The position numbers and the translations under genes are program-made. Below, in pieces: positions 1-7,190 of a stretch of DNA of 14,697 nucleotides. Within the stretch, counting starts at the first letter, position 1. Each line of letters opens with the position of its first letter. Source of the DNA: BRH-c25 sp964447145 (GTDB taxonomy: Bacteria > Bacillota > Clostridia > Lutisporales > Lutisporaceae); NCBI GenBank assembly GCA_964447145.1, contig CAYURW010000065.1, positions 1-14,697 on the forward strand. The letters are read 5' to 3'. The notes below the pieces were generated by a model, which saw only the letters and a list, made by a program, of their open reading frames with translations, ran no database searches and was not told the DNA's origin.

Positions 1-98
1 AATCCGGGTGTCGCCTCCAAAAATCAAACTTATTGTATTCAATAAGCATTTTTATTTTTTGTACATAATTATTTTATATGCAGAGGGGAGGTGTTATT

Positions 99-233
99 TT
101 GGGGTTTCTCAAAACTCCGTTTATTCCCGAGGGAAAGGTCAGCCTGGCCGTAGTGGATTACAGATTAAATCCTGCTGCTGCAAAAAGCCTTAAGAGCAAA
201 GGAGTGGAATTAATACGAACAGTAAAGTGCCGT
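99..233 (+). CDS. DUF6873 family protein, N-terminal fragment (cut by gap)
   Basis: An open frame starts at TTG 99 behind a strong ribosome binding site (GGGGAGGTG, ending at 92) and gives 45 residues, beginning with the motif GFLKTPFIPEGKVSLAVVD, before it runs into the N-run. The sequence resembles the N-terminus of clostridial DUF6873 proteins, a family thought to have the fold of guanidino-group modifying enzymes and with no established function. The C-terminal part of the same protein resumes at 457. The 45 residues here plus 203 there give about 248, the usual length of the family, so only a few residues around the gap seem to be missing. The family call is from memory of the sequence pattern. 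The in-frame continuity of the two halves is my inference. Confidence 0.65.
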
Positions 234-243
234 NNNNNNNNNN
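234..243. other. Assembly gap (10 N)
   Basis: Ten Ns mark a join between two contigs. A run of exactly ten may be a placeholder, so the true distance is unknown. The comparison of the DUF6873 halves on either side suggests that only about 9-12 bases of that gene are missing. Confidence 0.98.
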
Positions 244-456
244 GACTGGAGTAACCCTAAAGTGCTTGAGAATGCAAAACAGCAATACTCCGAGCTTATT
301 TTCCGTGATTGCAACAGGGCGGCTTCTATTATCTGGTCAATAGCCAACGAGACTACCCCGTCACCCGACAGAAACAACTTCCTGATATCGATGGCCGACC
401 ATGTCCGTAGTATAGACAATACTCGTTTGCTGAGTGCTGCCTGCAAGAAGGATCAG
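244..456 (+). pseudogene. Glycoside hydrolase family 2 fragment, probable misassembly
   Basis: The frame from 244 encodes about 71 residues unlike the DUF6873 sequence around them. They include RDCNRAASIIWSIANET, which matches the strand carrying the acid/base Asn-Glu pair in GH2 beta-glucuronidase and beta-galactosidase catalytic domains, followed by a SIDNTRLLSAAC segment also typical of GH2. The fragment has no start, no stop and no other GH2 domain nearby. It sits directly against the N-run and fuses in frame to DUF6873 at about 457. A contig-end chimera is the simplest explanation. A true insertion of a GH2 fragment cannot be excluded from sequence alone. The exact right-hand boundary is uncertain by a few codons. 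Confidence 0.7.
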
Positions 457-1068
457 GCTGTGGATGGTCATCCGGATATGCTTTTACATCATGTAGGAGG
501 AGATAAAATAGTATTGGCCCCCAATATATACAAAGCCTTTGCACCGGCCTTTGAGGAAAAAGGATTTGCAGTGACAAAGGGTGCAACCTGGTTGGTTAGA
601 AACTATCCAGGCAATATTGCATATAATGTATTAAGGATCGGAGACATTGTTTTTCACAATACAAAATATACAGACAAGGAATTAATGAAGGCCTTTGAAG
701 AAAAAAGCCTGACCATTGTTCACGTCAACCAGGGCTATACAAAGTGTTCTGTCTGCATATTAGATAAAAAGACAATAATAACATCTGACCAAAAAATTGC
801 CAAAGCTCTAGAGAAGCACGGCATTGAGAGCTTTTTGATAAAGCCTGGAGGAATTGAATTGAAAGGCTTGAACTATGGATTTGTTGGCGGCGCAAGTGGT
901 TTGATTTCAAAAAATAAAATTGCCTTTACAGGAGATTCAGGCTGTTTGAATGAGGGCCGTAAATTATTGGATTTTATAAATAGTAAAGGTTTTGAGGTTA
1001 ATGTTTTGTGTGAAGAAAAGCTGACAGATTATGGGTCTATCATACCATTAAAATGTCAGCTGAATTAA
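457..1068 (+). CDS. DUF6873 family protein, C-terminal fragment
   Basis: The frame continues from AVDGHPDMLLHHVGGD to a stop at 1066-1068 and gives about 203 residues. The GHPD and HHVGGD motifs, the conserved WLVRNYPGNIAYNVLRIG stretch, the central CSVCILDKKTIITSD and the glycine-rich GFVGGASGLI region are what I recall for clostridial DUF6873 proteins. Their predicted fold is related to arginine deiminase-like enzymes. No biochemical role is established. The apparent longer ORF that opens at GTG 262 is a chimera, because its first 65 residues come from the GH2 fragment. The gene lies upstream of ytxC, separated by about 230 bases, and no terminator is visible after it. Confidence 0.65.
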   Translation, partial: AVDGHPDMLLHHVGGDKIVLAPNIYKAFAPAFEEKGFAVTKGATWLVRNYPGNIAYNVLRIGDIVFHNTKYTDKELMKAFEEKSLTIVHVNQGYTKCSVCILDKKTIITSDQKIAKALEKHGIESFLIKPGGIELKGLNYGFVGGASGLISKNKIAFTGDSGCLNEGRKLLDFINSKGFEVNVLCEEKLTDYGSIIPLKCQLN

Positions 1069-1299
1069 TTACTATTTTTCTTCAAATTGAAACATTTACA
1101 GGTCAAGTATAATGATAACAGCAATTGTGCAGAAAGTCAGACAATTACGGATTTTATCCGGTTTTATCTGCACTTTGCCTCTGAATACAAGAAACATTTA
1201 GACGAATACTATTAATGAAAGACTACTTATTTTCTTATATTTTATTGGGTGTATCATTTAGACATATAACGGCATCCAATAAAGGAAGGAGTTGGACAA
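1069..1299. other. Intergenic region between DUF6873 and ytxC
   Basis: This AT-rich spacer has no clear terminator. From 1072 it stays open in the DUF6873 frame for about 46 codons, ending with HFASEYKKHLDEYY before a TAA near 1213. That stretch has no convincing start or ribosome site. Just upstream of ytxC, TATAAC at 1265-1270 could be a weak -10 element (poor -35, TTATTG at 1242-1247). Confidence 0.3.
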
Positions 1300-2223
1300 A
1301 TGTTTCTTGTAGCTGTAGGTTCGTGCATTGATGCTGAAAGTATTAAATGCGATATATATAAGCAATTGGACGAGGCAAAAAAGGAAGGTACCGATATTGT
1401 ACATGAAGATTATTATATAGGAGATTCTCTTTTTATTAATTGCGGCATAAATGATAGGTTTACCAGAGACGCAGGTTACAAAAAAGAATATGAGGAGTTA
1501 AAATATATACTTGCAAGTGTTTTGACGGAGGTAATAATAGACCATTATGAGATGAAGCTATTTAGCAGGATAATTAAAGAGAACTTTTTTTATTTGAACT
1601 GCAAGGAACAGGCAATTGTTCTGAACAATGCCCGTAAGCTGTTGAATGATGAGAATCTGTCAGTGCCGGGGGGTTTTTACAAAAGGGACAGAAGAAATAG
1701 AATAATGCAAATCATATTGGATTATTTGAACACAGAGGATGCGTTCAATATAGAGGGCTTTATAAATTTCAGGCTCAATTCTTATATAAACGAGCTTAAT
1801 GCAGTAACGGAAAGGGCCTTGGACAATTTTGTAGCTGAGAGGGAATATAATGAGTTTATCAAGCTTCTGAGGTATTTTGTAGAGATCCAGGAGTCTAGGA
1901 TCGGCACATTACATCTATGCCAATCCAAGGATGGAAAGTATTTGCTATTTGACGATAACAGAAACACTATCAGCGGTGAATACTTTGATGAATTACGCTC
2001 GGATATCTCTGACGATGCAATTAATTATGACGACCTTTTGATAAGTACCCTTATTACAATTTCACCAAATAATATTACTATACACGGTATGGAAGAATTC
2101 AAGAACAGAGAGCTTATTAAGACAATAATGAATGTGTTTGCAGAAAGAATAACTGTATGCACTGGGTGTGAATTGTGCAGCAGTCCGACGGACAACAAAA
2201 ATCAAAACAAATTTAGTTTATAA
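1300..2223 (+). CDS. ytxC: Putative sporulation protein YtxC
   Basis: The gene encodes a 307-residue soluble, mostly helical protein that matches the YtxC family (PF08812) of endospore formers. In Bacillus subtilis ytxC also lies just before thrS, and the same neighbourhood is present here with one gene in between. The ATG at 1300 has a strong ribosome site (AAGGAAGGAG, 8 bases upstream). The family-like pattern is seen in the central FINFRLNSYINELN segment and in the C-terminal CTGCELC cysteine cluster near residues 288-294. No signal peptide or membrane helix is visible. The molecular function is unknown. The link to sporulation comes from the family's distribution and annotation, not from any catalytic motif. 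Confidence 0.85.
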   Translation: MFLVAVGSCIDAESIKCDIYKQLDEAKKEGTDIVHEDYYIGDSLFINCGINDRFTRDAGYKKEYEELKYILASVLTEVIIDHYEMKLFSRIIKENFFYLNCKEQAIVLNNARKLLNDENLSVPGGFYKRDRRNRIMQIILDYLNTEDAFNIEGFINFRLNSYINELNAVTERALDNFVAEREYNEFIKLLRYFVEIQESRIGTLHLCQSKDGKYLLFDDNRNTISGEYFDELRSDISDDAINYDDLLISTLITISPNNITIHGMEEFKNRELIKTIMNVFAERITVCTGCELCSSPTDNKNQNKFSL

Positions 2224-2310
2224 TGACTTGGCAATTTACGGAGATGTTAATAGACGTCAATTTGTATAAAACAGAGGTATACTGGTATTCAAAATTATTA
2301 TGGAATTATG

Positions 2311-2344
2311 ATATAATGTATGCAACATATTGCATACATTATAT
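2311..2344. repeat. Perfect palindrome, possible terminator after ytxC
   Basis: Two perfect 15-base arms (2311-2325 and 2330-2344) flank a 4-base CATA loop, with the core TATGCAA/TTGCATA. The stem is followed at once by TTTTCTT, so as RNA it could be an A/U-rich intrinsic terminator for ytxC. The symmetry would also suit a dimeric repressor site. A second palindrome lies 18 bases downstream. Confidence 0.6.
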
Positions 2345-2361
2345 TTTCTTACGCACGTGGG

Positions 2362-2397
2362 AGTATATCATAAATTTTTGCGAATTTATGATATACT
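2362..2397. repeat. Second perfect palindrome, upstream of the DUF445 gene
   Basis: Two perfect 15-base arms (2362-2376 and 2383-2397), reading AGTATATCATAAATT and its complement, flank a 6-base TTTGCG centre. The right arm ends in TATACT, which could act as a -10 element for the gene starting at 2444, although no good -35 is visible. No T-run follows, so an operator fits better than a terminator. This is inferred from symmetry and position. Confidence 0.55.
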
Positions 2398-2443
2398 ATT
2401 ATAGAAACGAATATAGGAACAAATGATAATCGGGGGAAATTAA

Positions 2444-3040
2444 ATGTATGACGTACTATTTTTGATAATAGTTGGTGCAATTATCGGATGGATTACAAAT
2501 GTGCTTGCAATAAAAATGCTGTTTAGGCCTGTCAGGCCATGGAAAATACCGCTCTTGAACATATCCCTGCAAGGACTGATACCAAAAAGAAGGCATGATA
2601 TCGCTGCAAGCATAGGGGAGATAGTAGAGAAGGAACTTGTTTCAATGCATGAGATTTTTGACAGATTGGTGACAGAAGATAATAAAAAAGAAGTGATAAT
2701 CGTAATAAGAGAAAAACTGCTAGAAGCAATTGACTGCAAGATTCCTGCAATTATACCCCATTCAGTAAAAAATAGAATAATTGACTATTTCGGGGAGCAG
2801 ATAGATAAGGATGCGATGACGATTCTTGAAAGCTCAATTGACGGTATTGCAAACAATGCGGTTTATAAGATAAAAATAGGAGAAATAGTAAAACAAAAAA
2901 TTGAAGAGCTTGAGTTTGAGAATATGGAGAAGATCATTATCGGTCTTGCCCATAGGGAACTTAAACATATTGAGCTGCTTGGGGGGCTCCTGGGCGGGAT
3001 AATTGGGCTTTTGCAGGGAATCATCATCAGAATAATCTGA
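2444..3040 (+). CDS. DUF445 family membrane protein
   Basis: A 198-residue protein whose N-terminus is a membrane helix (about 3-22) carrying GAIIGWITNVLAIKMLFRP, the signature of DUF445 (PF04286, YheB-like) proteins. Next come a positively charged IPKRR motif, a charged helical middle (about 45-175), and a C-terminal hydrophobic segment beginning LGGLLGGIIGLLQ (about 179-198). This order, helix, soluble helical domain, helix, is complete for the short clostridial members. The ATG has a GGGGGA ribosome site at 2432-2437. The function of the family is unknown; some relatives in Bacillus are linked to sporulation. The thrS promoter begins on the base after its stop codon, so the gene seems to be a separate unit. 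Confidence 0.82.
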   Translation: MYDVLFLIIVGAIIGWITNVLAIKMLFRPVRPWKIPLLNISLQGLIPKRRHDIAASIGEIVEKELVSMHEIFDRLVTEDNKKEVIIVIREKLLEAIDCKIPAIIPHSVKNRIIDYFGEQIDKDAMTILESSIDGIANNAVYKIKIGEIVKQKIEELEFENMEKIIIGLAHRELKHIELLGGLLGGIIGLLQGIIIRII

Positions 3041-3069
3041 TTGACTTTCTATTTTAAACAATATATAAT
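3041..3069 (+). promoter_or_regulatory. Sigma-A promoter for the thrS leader
   Basis: TTGACT at 3041-3046, a 17-base spacer, and TATAAT at 3064-3069 form a near-consensus vegetative promoter. Transcription should begin near 3076, just before the T-box leader. Confidence 0.85.
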
Positions 3070-3075
3070 TTATAA

Positions 3076-3320
3076 TTAACAATTGAAGAAACAAACTGCG
3101 ATGATAAGGACGAGTAGATCAATGGCATTCGTCAGAGATGGAATGTCAGGGCTGTGAGCATTCCTTGGATACCTTGCTTGAAAACCACCTTGGAGCAACG
3201 GGCTGAAAGTATATCATTATTAGGCCCGCTCGTTAATTACGTTATAATTTGGAGTCCAAATCAGGGTGGAACCGCGGGAAATTTCCCGCCCCTTTCGGGG
3301 CGGGAGTTTTGTTCTTTTTT
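3076..3320 (+). promoter_or_regulatory. T-box riboswitch, threonine-specific
   Basis: The leader carries the ordered T-box landmarks. They are the Stem I base with K-turn and AGTA loop (GATGATAAGGACGAGTA, 3100-3116), the AG bulge (CAGAGA, 3133-3138), the distal stem GGAATG/CATTCC (3140-3145 with 3159-3164), and the specifier region ending in CCTTGGAGC. The T-box sequence itself is AGGGTGGAACCGCG (3263-3276), followed by a terminator. The likely specifier is ACC at 3184-3186, followed by a purine, a threonine codon that agrees with thrS downstream. Uncharged tRNA-Thr is expected to stabilise the antiterminator and allow thrS transcription. The specifier register was assigned by eye, and an ACC at 3171-3173 is a less likely alternative. 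Confidence 0.93.
3283..3320 (+). terminator. T-box regulated intrinsic terminator
   Basis: CCCGCCCC (3285-3292) and GGGGCGGG (3297-3304) form a perfect GC stem with a TTTC loop, extended by one or two A/U or G/U pairs. A T-rich tract runs from 3307 to 3320. Its 5' arm overlaps the bases that would pair with the T-box bulge region, as expected for mutually exclusive structures. Confidence 0.93.
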
Positions 3321-3435
3321 GAGGTCTATCCTGAAATGTATAGGACAGCAAAAGTCGTTTTCGACAGGATTTCGTTAATAATGCGTATTAAAAAACATAA
3401 AAATATAAAATATAAAGTTGTCAGGAGGAATATTT

Positions 3436-5346
3436 ATGATAAAAGTGACTTTAAAGGATGGAACTATCAAGGAGTATAAGAAGGGCACTACTGTTGAAGA
3501 AATAGTCGCTTCAATAGGGGGAGGACTTCAAAAAGCTGCCCTGGCAGCAAAAATTGACGGAAAGGTTTCAGATTTGGGAACACCTTTATATGAAGATTGC
3601 CACCTTGAGGTGCTGACATTTGATGATGATGAAGGCAAACGTGCATTGAGGCACACCTCATCCCATATATTAGCCCAGGCAGTAAAGAGGCTTTATCCGG
3701 GAGTAAAGCTGGCAATAGGGCCGGCAATAGATTCAGGCTTCTATTACGATATTGACTCCGATGAACCTTTTTCAGAAAATGACCTTGCCGAAATAGAAAA
3801 GGAAATGGACAAAATAATAAAAGAGGATATCAAGCTTGAAAGATTTGTGCTTCCAAGAAGTGAAGCCCTTGACATGGCGGAGCAGATGGGCGAGATTTAC
3901 AAGGTTGAACTGATCACTGATCTTCCGGAGGATGAGACAATATCTTTCTATAGGCAGGGGGAATTCACAGATCTGTGTGCCGGACCCCATGTTGCCTCTA
4001 CTGGAAAAGTCAAAGCCTTCAAGCTTTTGAATGTAGCCGGAGCTTATTGGAGAGGCAGCGAAAAGAACAAAATGCTGCAGAGAATCTATGGGACTTCCTT
4101 CATAAAGAAAAGCCAGCTGGATGAATACTTGAATTTGATTGAGGAAGCAAAAAAGAGGGATCACAGAAAGCTTGGAAGAGAACTTGATTTGTTCAGCCTT
4201 CAGGAGGAGGGCCCTGGGTTCCCCTTCTTCCATCCAAAGGGAATGATAGTAAGAAATGAACTGGAGGATTTCTGGAGAAAGCTTCATAGGAAAAGCGGAT
4301 ATAAGGAAATCAAGACCCCTATAATCTTAAGTGAGGATCTATGGCATCAATCCGGACATTGGGACCATTACAAGGAGAATATGTATTTTACGACTATCGA
4401 CGAGAAAAATTATGCAATTAAGCCAATGAACTGCCCCGGGGGCATTCTAATATATAAAAATTCAATGTATAGCTACAAGGATCTGCCCCTTAGAATGGGT
4501 GAACTTGGGCTTGTGCACAGGCATGAGCTTTCCGGTGCCCTTCATGGCCTTATGCGGGTGAGAAATTTTACTCAGGATGATGCCCACATTTATATGACCC
4601 CCGAACAGATAAAAGAAGAGGTTCTTGGGGTAATAAGGCTTACGGATTATATTTATAAACTGTTTGGCTTTAAATACAGAGTCGAGCTCTCTACAAGACC
4701 CGAGAATTCAATGGGCAGTGACGAAGATTGGGAAAATGCAACTGACTCTCTAAGGGAGGCATTGGACGCAGCTGGTTTGCCTTATAAGATCAATGAAGGA
4801 GATGGAGCTTTCTACGGGCCAAAAATAGATTTCCATCTGGAAGACTGCATTGGACGCACATGGCAGTGCGGTACAATACAGCTGGATTTTCAGATGCCCG
4901 AAAAATTCAATCTTTCTTATATAGGTACTGACGGTGAAAAACATAGACCTGTCATGATCCACCGTACAATATTCGGAAGTATGGAAAGGTTTATCGGGAT
5001 ACTGATCGAACAGTATGCAGGCGCTTTCCCCGTATGGCTAGCCCCTGTGCAGGCAGTGATACTTCCTGTATCTGAAAGGCAGAAGGATTATGCTGAGAAG
5101 CTTGTGGAACAACTTGAAGAACTGGATATCCGCGCTGAAGCAGATTTGAGAAGCGAGAAGATAGGGTTTAAGATTAGGGAAGCCCAAATGCAGAAGGTTC
5201 CGTACATGCTGGTAGTTGGCGATAAAGAGGTAGAAGCAGGGACAGTATCAGTAAGGGATAGAAAAGAAGGAGACAAGGGTGTAATGAAATTTGAGGACTT
5301 CCTGACTCAGATAAAAGACGAGATTAAGAATAAGATCAGTAAATAA
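3436..5346 (+). CDS. thrS: Threonine--tRNA ligase
   Basis: A complete 636-residue class II threonyl-tRNA synthetase, which joins threonine to tRNA-Thr using ATP. The TGS domain covers about 1-62. The editing domain follows, with its zinc-type residues H73, H77, C181 and H185 (HTSSH, and CAGPH). The catalytic core has zinc ligands C333 (MNCPGG), H384 (TQDDAHIY) and H509 (MIHRTIFGSMERF), with motif 2 in RVRNFTQDD and motif 3 at HRTIFGSMER. The anticodon-binding domain is about 535-630. All key residues are present, and the editing domain is intact. The ATG at 3436 has AGGAGG at 3423-3428. An upstream TTG at 3418 lies before that ribosome site and is unlikely to be the start. Expression is controlled by the upstream T-box. 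Confidence 0.98.
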   Translation: MIKVTLKDGTIKEYKKGTTVEEIVASIGGGLQKAALAAKIDGKVSDLGTPLYEDCHLEVLTFDDDEGKRALRHTSSHILAQAVKRLYPGVKLAIGPAIDSGFYYDIDSDEPFSENDLAEIEKEMDKIIKEDIKLERFVLPRSEALDMAEQMGEIYKVELITDLPEDETISFYRQGEFTDLCAGPHVASTGKVKAFKLLNVAGAYWRGSEKNKMLQRIYGTSFIKKSQLDEYLNLIEEAKKRDHRKLGRELDLFSLQEEGPGFPFFHPKGMIVRNELEDFWRKLHRKSGYKEIKTPIILSEDLWHQSGHWDHYKENMYFTTIDEKNYAIKPMNCPGGILIYKNSMYSYKDLPLRMGELGLVHRHELSGALHGLMRVRNFTQDDAHIYMTPEQIKEEVLGVIRLTDYIYKLFGFKYRVELSTRPENSMGSDEDWENATDSLREALDAAGLPYKINEGDGAFYGPKIDFHLEDCIGRTWQCGTIQLDFQMPEKFNLSYIGTDGEKHRPVMIHRTIFGSMERFIGILIEQYAGAFPVWLAPVQAVILPVSERQKDYAEKLVEQLEELDIRAEADLRSEKIGFKIREAQMQKVPYMLVVGDKEVEAGTVSVRDRKEGDKGVMKFEDFLTQIKDEIKNKISK

Positions 5347-5363
5347 TATACAGCCTTAAGCCC

Positions 5364-5391
5364 ATGGTGACGCATTACCCTGCGGCACCAT
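5364..5391. other. Interrupted hairpin downstream of thrS
   Basis: ATGGTG (5364-5369) pairs with CACCAT (5386-5391), and GCA/TGC pair inside. There is no T-run after it, so it is at best a weak or non-canonical end for the thrS transcript. No better terminator is visible between 5347 and the next promoter at 5431. Confidence 0.3.
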
Positions 5392-5430
5392 TCGCATATT
5401 ATGATGTAATCCCTTCCTCCTATAAAAATT

Positions 5431-5459
5431 TTGATTTTTAGCACATTTTAGGCTACAAT
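5431..5459 (+). promoter_or_regulatory. Promoter for the solute-binding protein / two-component operon
   Basis: TTGATT at 5431-5436, a 17-base spacer and TACAAT at 5454-5459 fit a sigma-A promoter. The expected start is near 5466, giving a leader of about 70 bases before the ATG at 5538. Confidence 0.65.
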
Positions 5460-5537
5460 CATAATAATAGATAATAGCACGCCTAATGTCGGCAGATTGT
5501 AACAGACTATGCAGCACTTATTTAATGAGGTGAAAAC

Positions 5538-7172
5538 ATGAAAAAGTATAATAACCCAATACTTTTTAGGTTTTTTATTTTGGCGCTTATTATTGCTGTC
5601 ATGTTTGGCATCATAAAAAGCGGAGATATGAGAAAAAGTCTAGTTACAGGCTCGGGGACTCAATATAGTACCGACAGGAAATTGGTCTTAGGGCGTGCAA
5701 ATGATTCAGTCACTTTGGATCCTTCCTGCACAACGGAAATAGATTCCTTTAAAGTGACGGTCAACATATTAGAGACCCTTGTGAAATCCGGGATAGACGG
5801 GGAACAAGTAATACCCGGCCTTGCTGAAAGCTGGACATCCAGTGAGGATGGGCTAAGCTGGGTGTTCAAATTACGGCAGGGGGTTCAATTCCATGATGAT
5901 ACCGACTTTAATGCCTCAGCAGTTGTTTTTAATTTTAATCGCTGGATGGATCCCGATAACCCATATCATGACGGCCCTTTCAGTTACTGGAACTATATTT
6001 TCGGCGGTTTTCCTGGGCTGGTAAAAAGCGTGACAGCATTGACGGATTATTCCGTGGAAATAAAACTATATAAACCCTTTGCGCCCTTTTTAAATGCATT
6101 AACGATGCCGGCATTTGGCATAGCAAGCCCCGGCACCATAAAGAAGTACAGGGAGGATTTATCAGAGCATCCCGTCGGGACAGGCCCCTTTATTTTTGAG
6201 AGTTGGGAACACAACAAAAGTATTGTTCTTATTCGTAACGAAAAATACTGGAACGGAGCCGCAAAAGTTAAAGAAGTGGAGTTTAGGGTTATTCCTTCCA
6301 ATAAAGATAGATTAGAGGAATTAAAGCGGGGTTTGATTCATATTGCAGATTATCTCAGCCCCGAAGACATTGCAAGCATCAGATACGACTCCAATTTGTA
6401 CCTGTATTTCAGGCCAAGCTTTAATGTTGGTTATATGGCAATCAATAACGAGAAAGCGCCTTTTATTAACAGGAAGGTAAGGGTTGCTATTAATCATGCC
6501 ATAGACAAGGAAAAACTTATTGATGATGTATTTTATAATCTGGCAAAATCTGCAAAAACCCTTATACCCCCGTCTCTCTGGGGCTACAATGGGAACGTGG
6601 AGGCTTATGAGTATGATCCTGAAAAATCCATTCAGCTTCTTTCAGAGGCAGGATATTCCCATGGATTCAAAACTACATTGTGGGTTATGAATGCTTCGAG
6701 AGAGTATCTCCCCAAACCTGTAGAGACGGCACAATTCATTAAAGAAAACCTTGAACAGGTCAATATTGATGCGGAAATAAAGGTATTTAACTGGAATGAA
6801 TATCTGACAAGGATACAAAACGGAGAGCACGATATTGCACTGATCGGATGGACTGGCGACTATGGCGACCCGGATAACTTTCTGTATACTATGCTGGCTT
6901 CTGAAAACGCAAAACAAGGACTTGCAGGCAATTATTCCTTTTATAGAAGCAGGGAAGCGGACAAACTGCTGTCACAGGCAAGGCAGAACACCAACCAGGT
7001 TTTTCGCAGGAGTCTATACTCAAGATTGCAGGAGGTAGTAAATCATGATGCACCTTGTGTCCCGCTGGTACACACAGCGCCCGTGTTGGCAGCAAGATTA
7101 TCGGTTAACGGATATATGCCGCATATGACCGGTGTTGAGTCTCTGGAACAGGTTTATTTGGATATAGAATAA
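5538..7172 (+). CDS. Membrane-anchored family 5 solute-binding protein (peptide-type)
   Basis: A 544-residue protein of the SBP_bac_5 family (PF00496, DppA/OppA type). An N-terminal hydrophobic helix (about 8-26) is followed by the binding domain from about residue 48. Recognisable landmarks include LDPSCTTE, GLAESWTSSEDGLSWVFKLR, GTGPFIFESW and the KVRVAINHAIDKEKL region. Length and motif order are normal. There is no lipobox cysteine after the helix and no obvious signal peptidase I site, so it looks tethered by an uncleaved anchor rather than a lipid. The ATG has GAGGTG at 5527-5532. No peptide permease or ATPase genes accompany it. It instead heads a group with DUF6305, a histidine kinase and a response regulator. 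A sensory role is therefore plausible but unproven. The ligand is unknown. Confidence 0.88.
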   Translation: MKKYNNPILFRFFILALIIAVMFGIIKSGDMRKSLVTGSGTQYSTDRKLVLGRANDSVTLDPSCTTEIDSFKVTVNILETLVKSGIDGEQVIPGLAESWTSSEDGLSWVFKLRQGVQFHDDTDFNASAVVFNFNRWMDPDNPYHDGPFSYWNYIFGGFPGLVKSVTALTDYSVEIKLYKPFAPFLNALTMPAFGIASPGTIKKYREDLSEHPVGTGPFIFESWEHNKSIVLIRNEKYWNGAAKVKEVEFRVIPSNKDRLEELKRGLIHIADYLSPEDIASIRYDSNLYLYFRPSFNVGYMAINNEKAPFINRKVRVAINHAIDKEKLIDDVFYNLAKSAKTLIPPSLWGYNGNVEAYEYDPEKSIQLLSEAGYSHGFKTTLWVMNASREYLPKPVETAQFIKENLEQVNIDAEIKVFNWNEYLTRIQNGEHDIALIGWTGDYGDPDNFLYTMLASENAKQGLAGNYSFYRSREADKLLSQARQNTNQVFRRSLYSRLQEVVNHDAPCVPLVHTAPVLAARLSVNGYMPHMTGVESLEQVYLDIE

Positions 7173-7190
7173 TGAAAGGGTAGAGTGTAA

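Noticed and set aside
8..193. A 61-codon ORF at the left edge
   Set aside because: It overlaps the DUF6873 N-terminus in another frame, lacks a ribosome site, and shows no recognisable domain.
1072..1215. A short open stretch after the DUF6873 stop ending HLDEYY
   Set aside because: It has no convincing start codon or ribosome site and matches no family I know, so it is most likely chance; a decayed gene end remains possible.
2223..2426. A 67-codon ORF between ytxC and the DUF445 gene
   Set aside because: It runs straight through both palindromes, has no ribosome site, and its composition (many Tyr, Ile, Phe) reflects AT-rich non-coding DNA.
3154..3479. Two ORFs across the T-box leader
   Set aside because: They cross the conserved T-box sequence and the terminator hairpin, which explain this DNA as a riboswitch.
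5364..5391. The hairpin after thrS as an intrinsic terminator
   Set aside because: The stem is interrupted and no T-run follows, so it was kept only as a weak structure.
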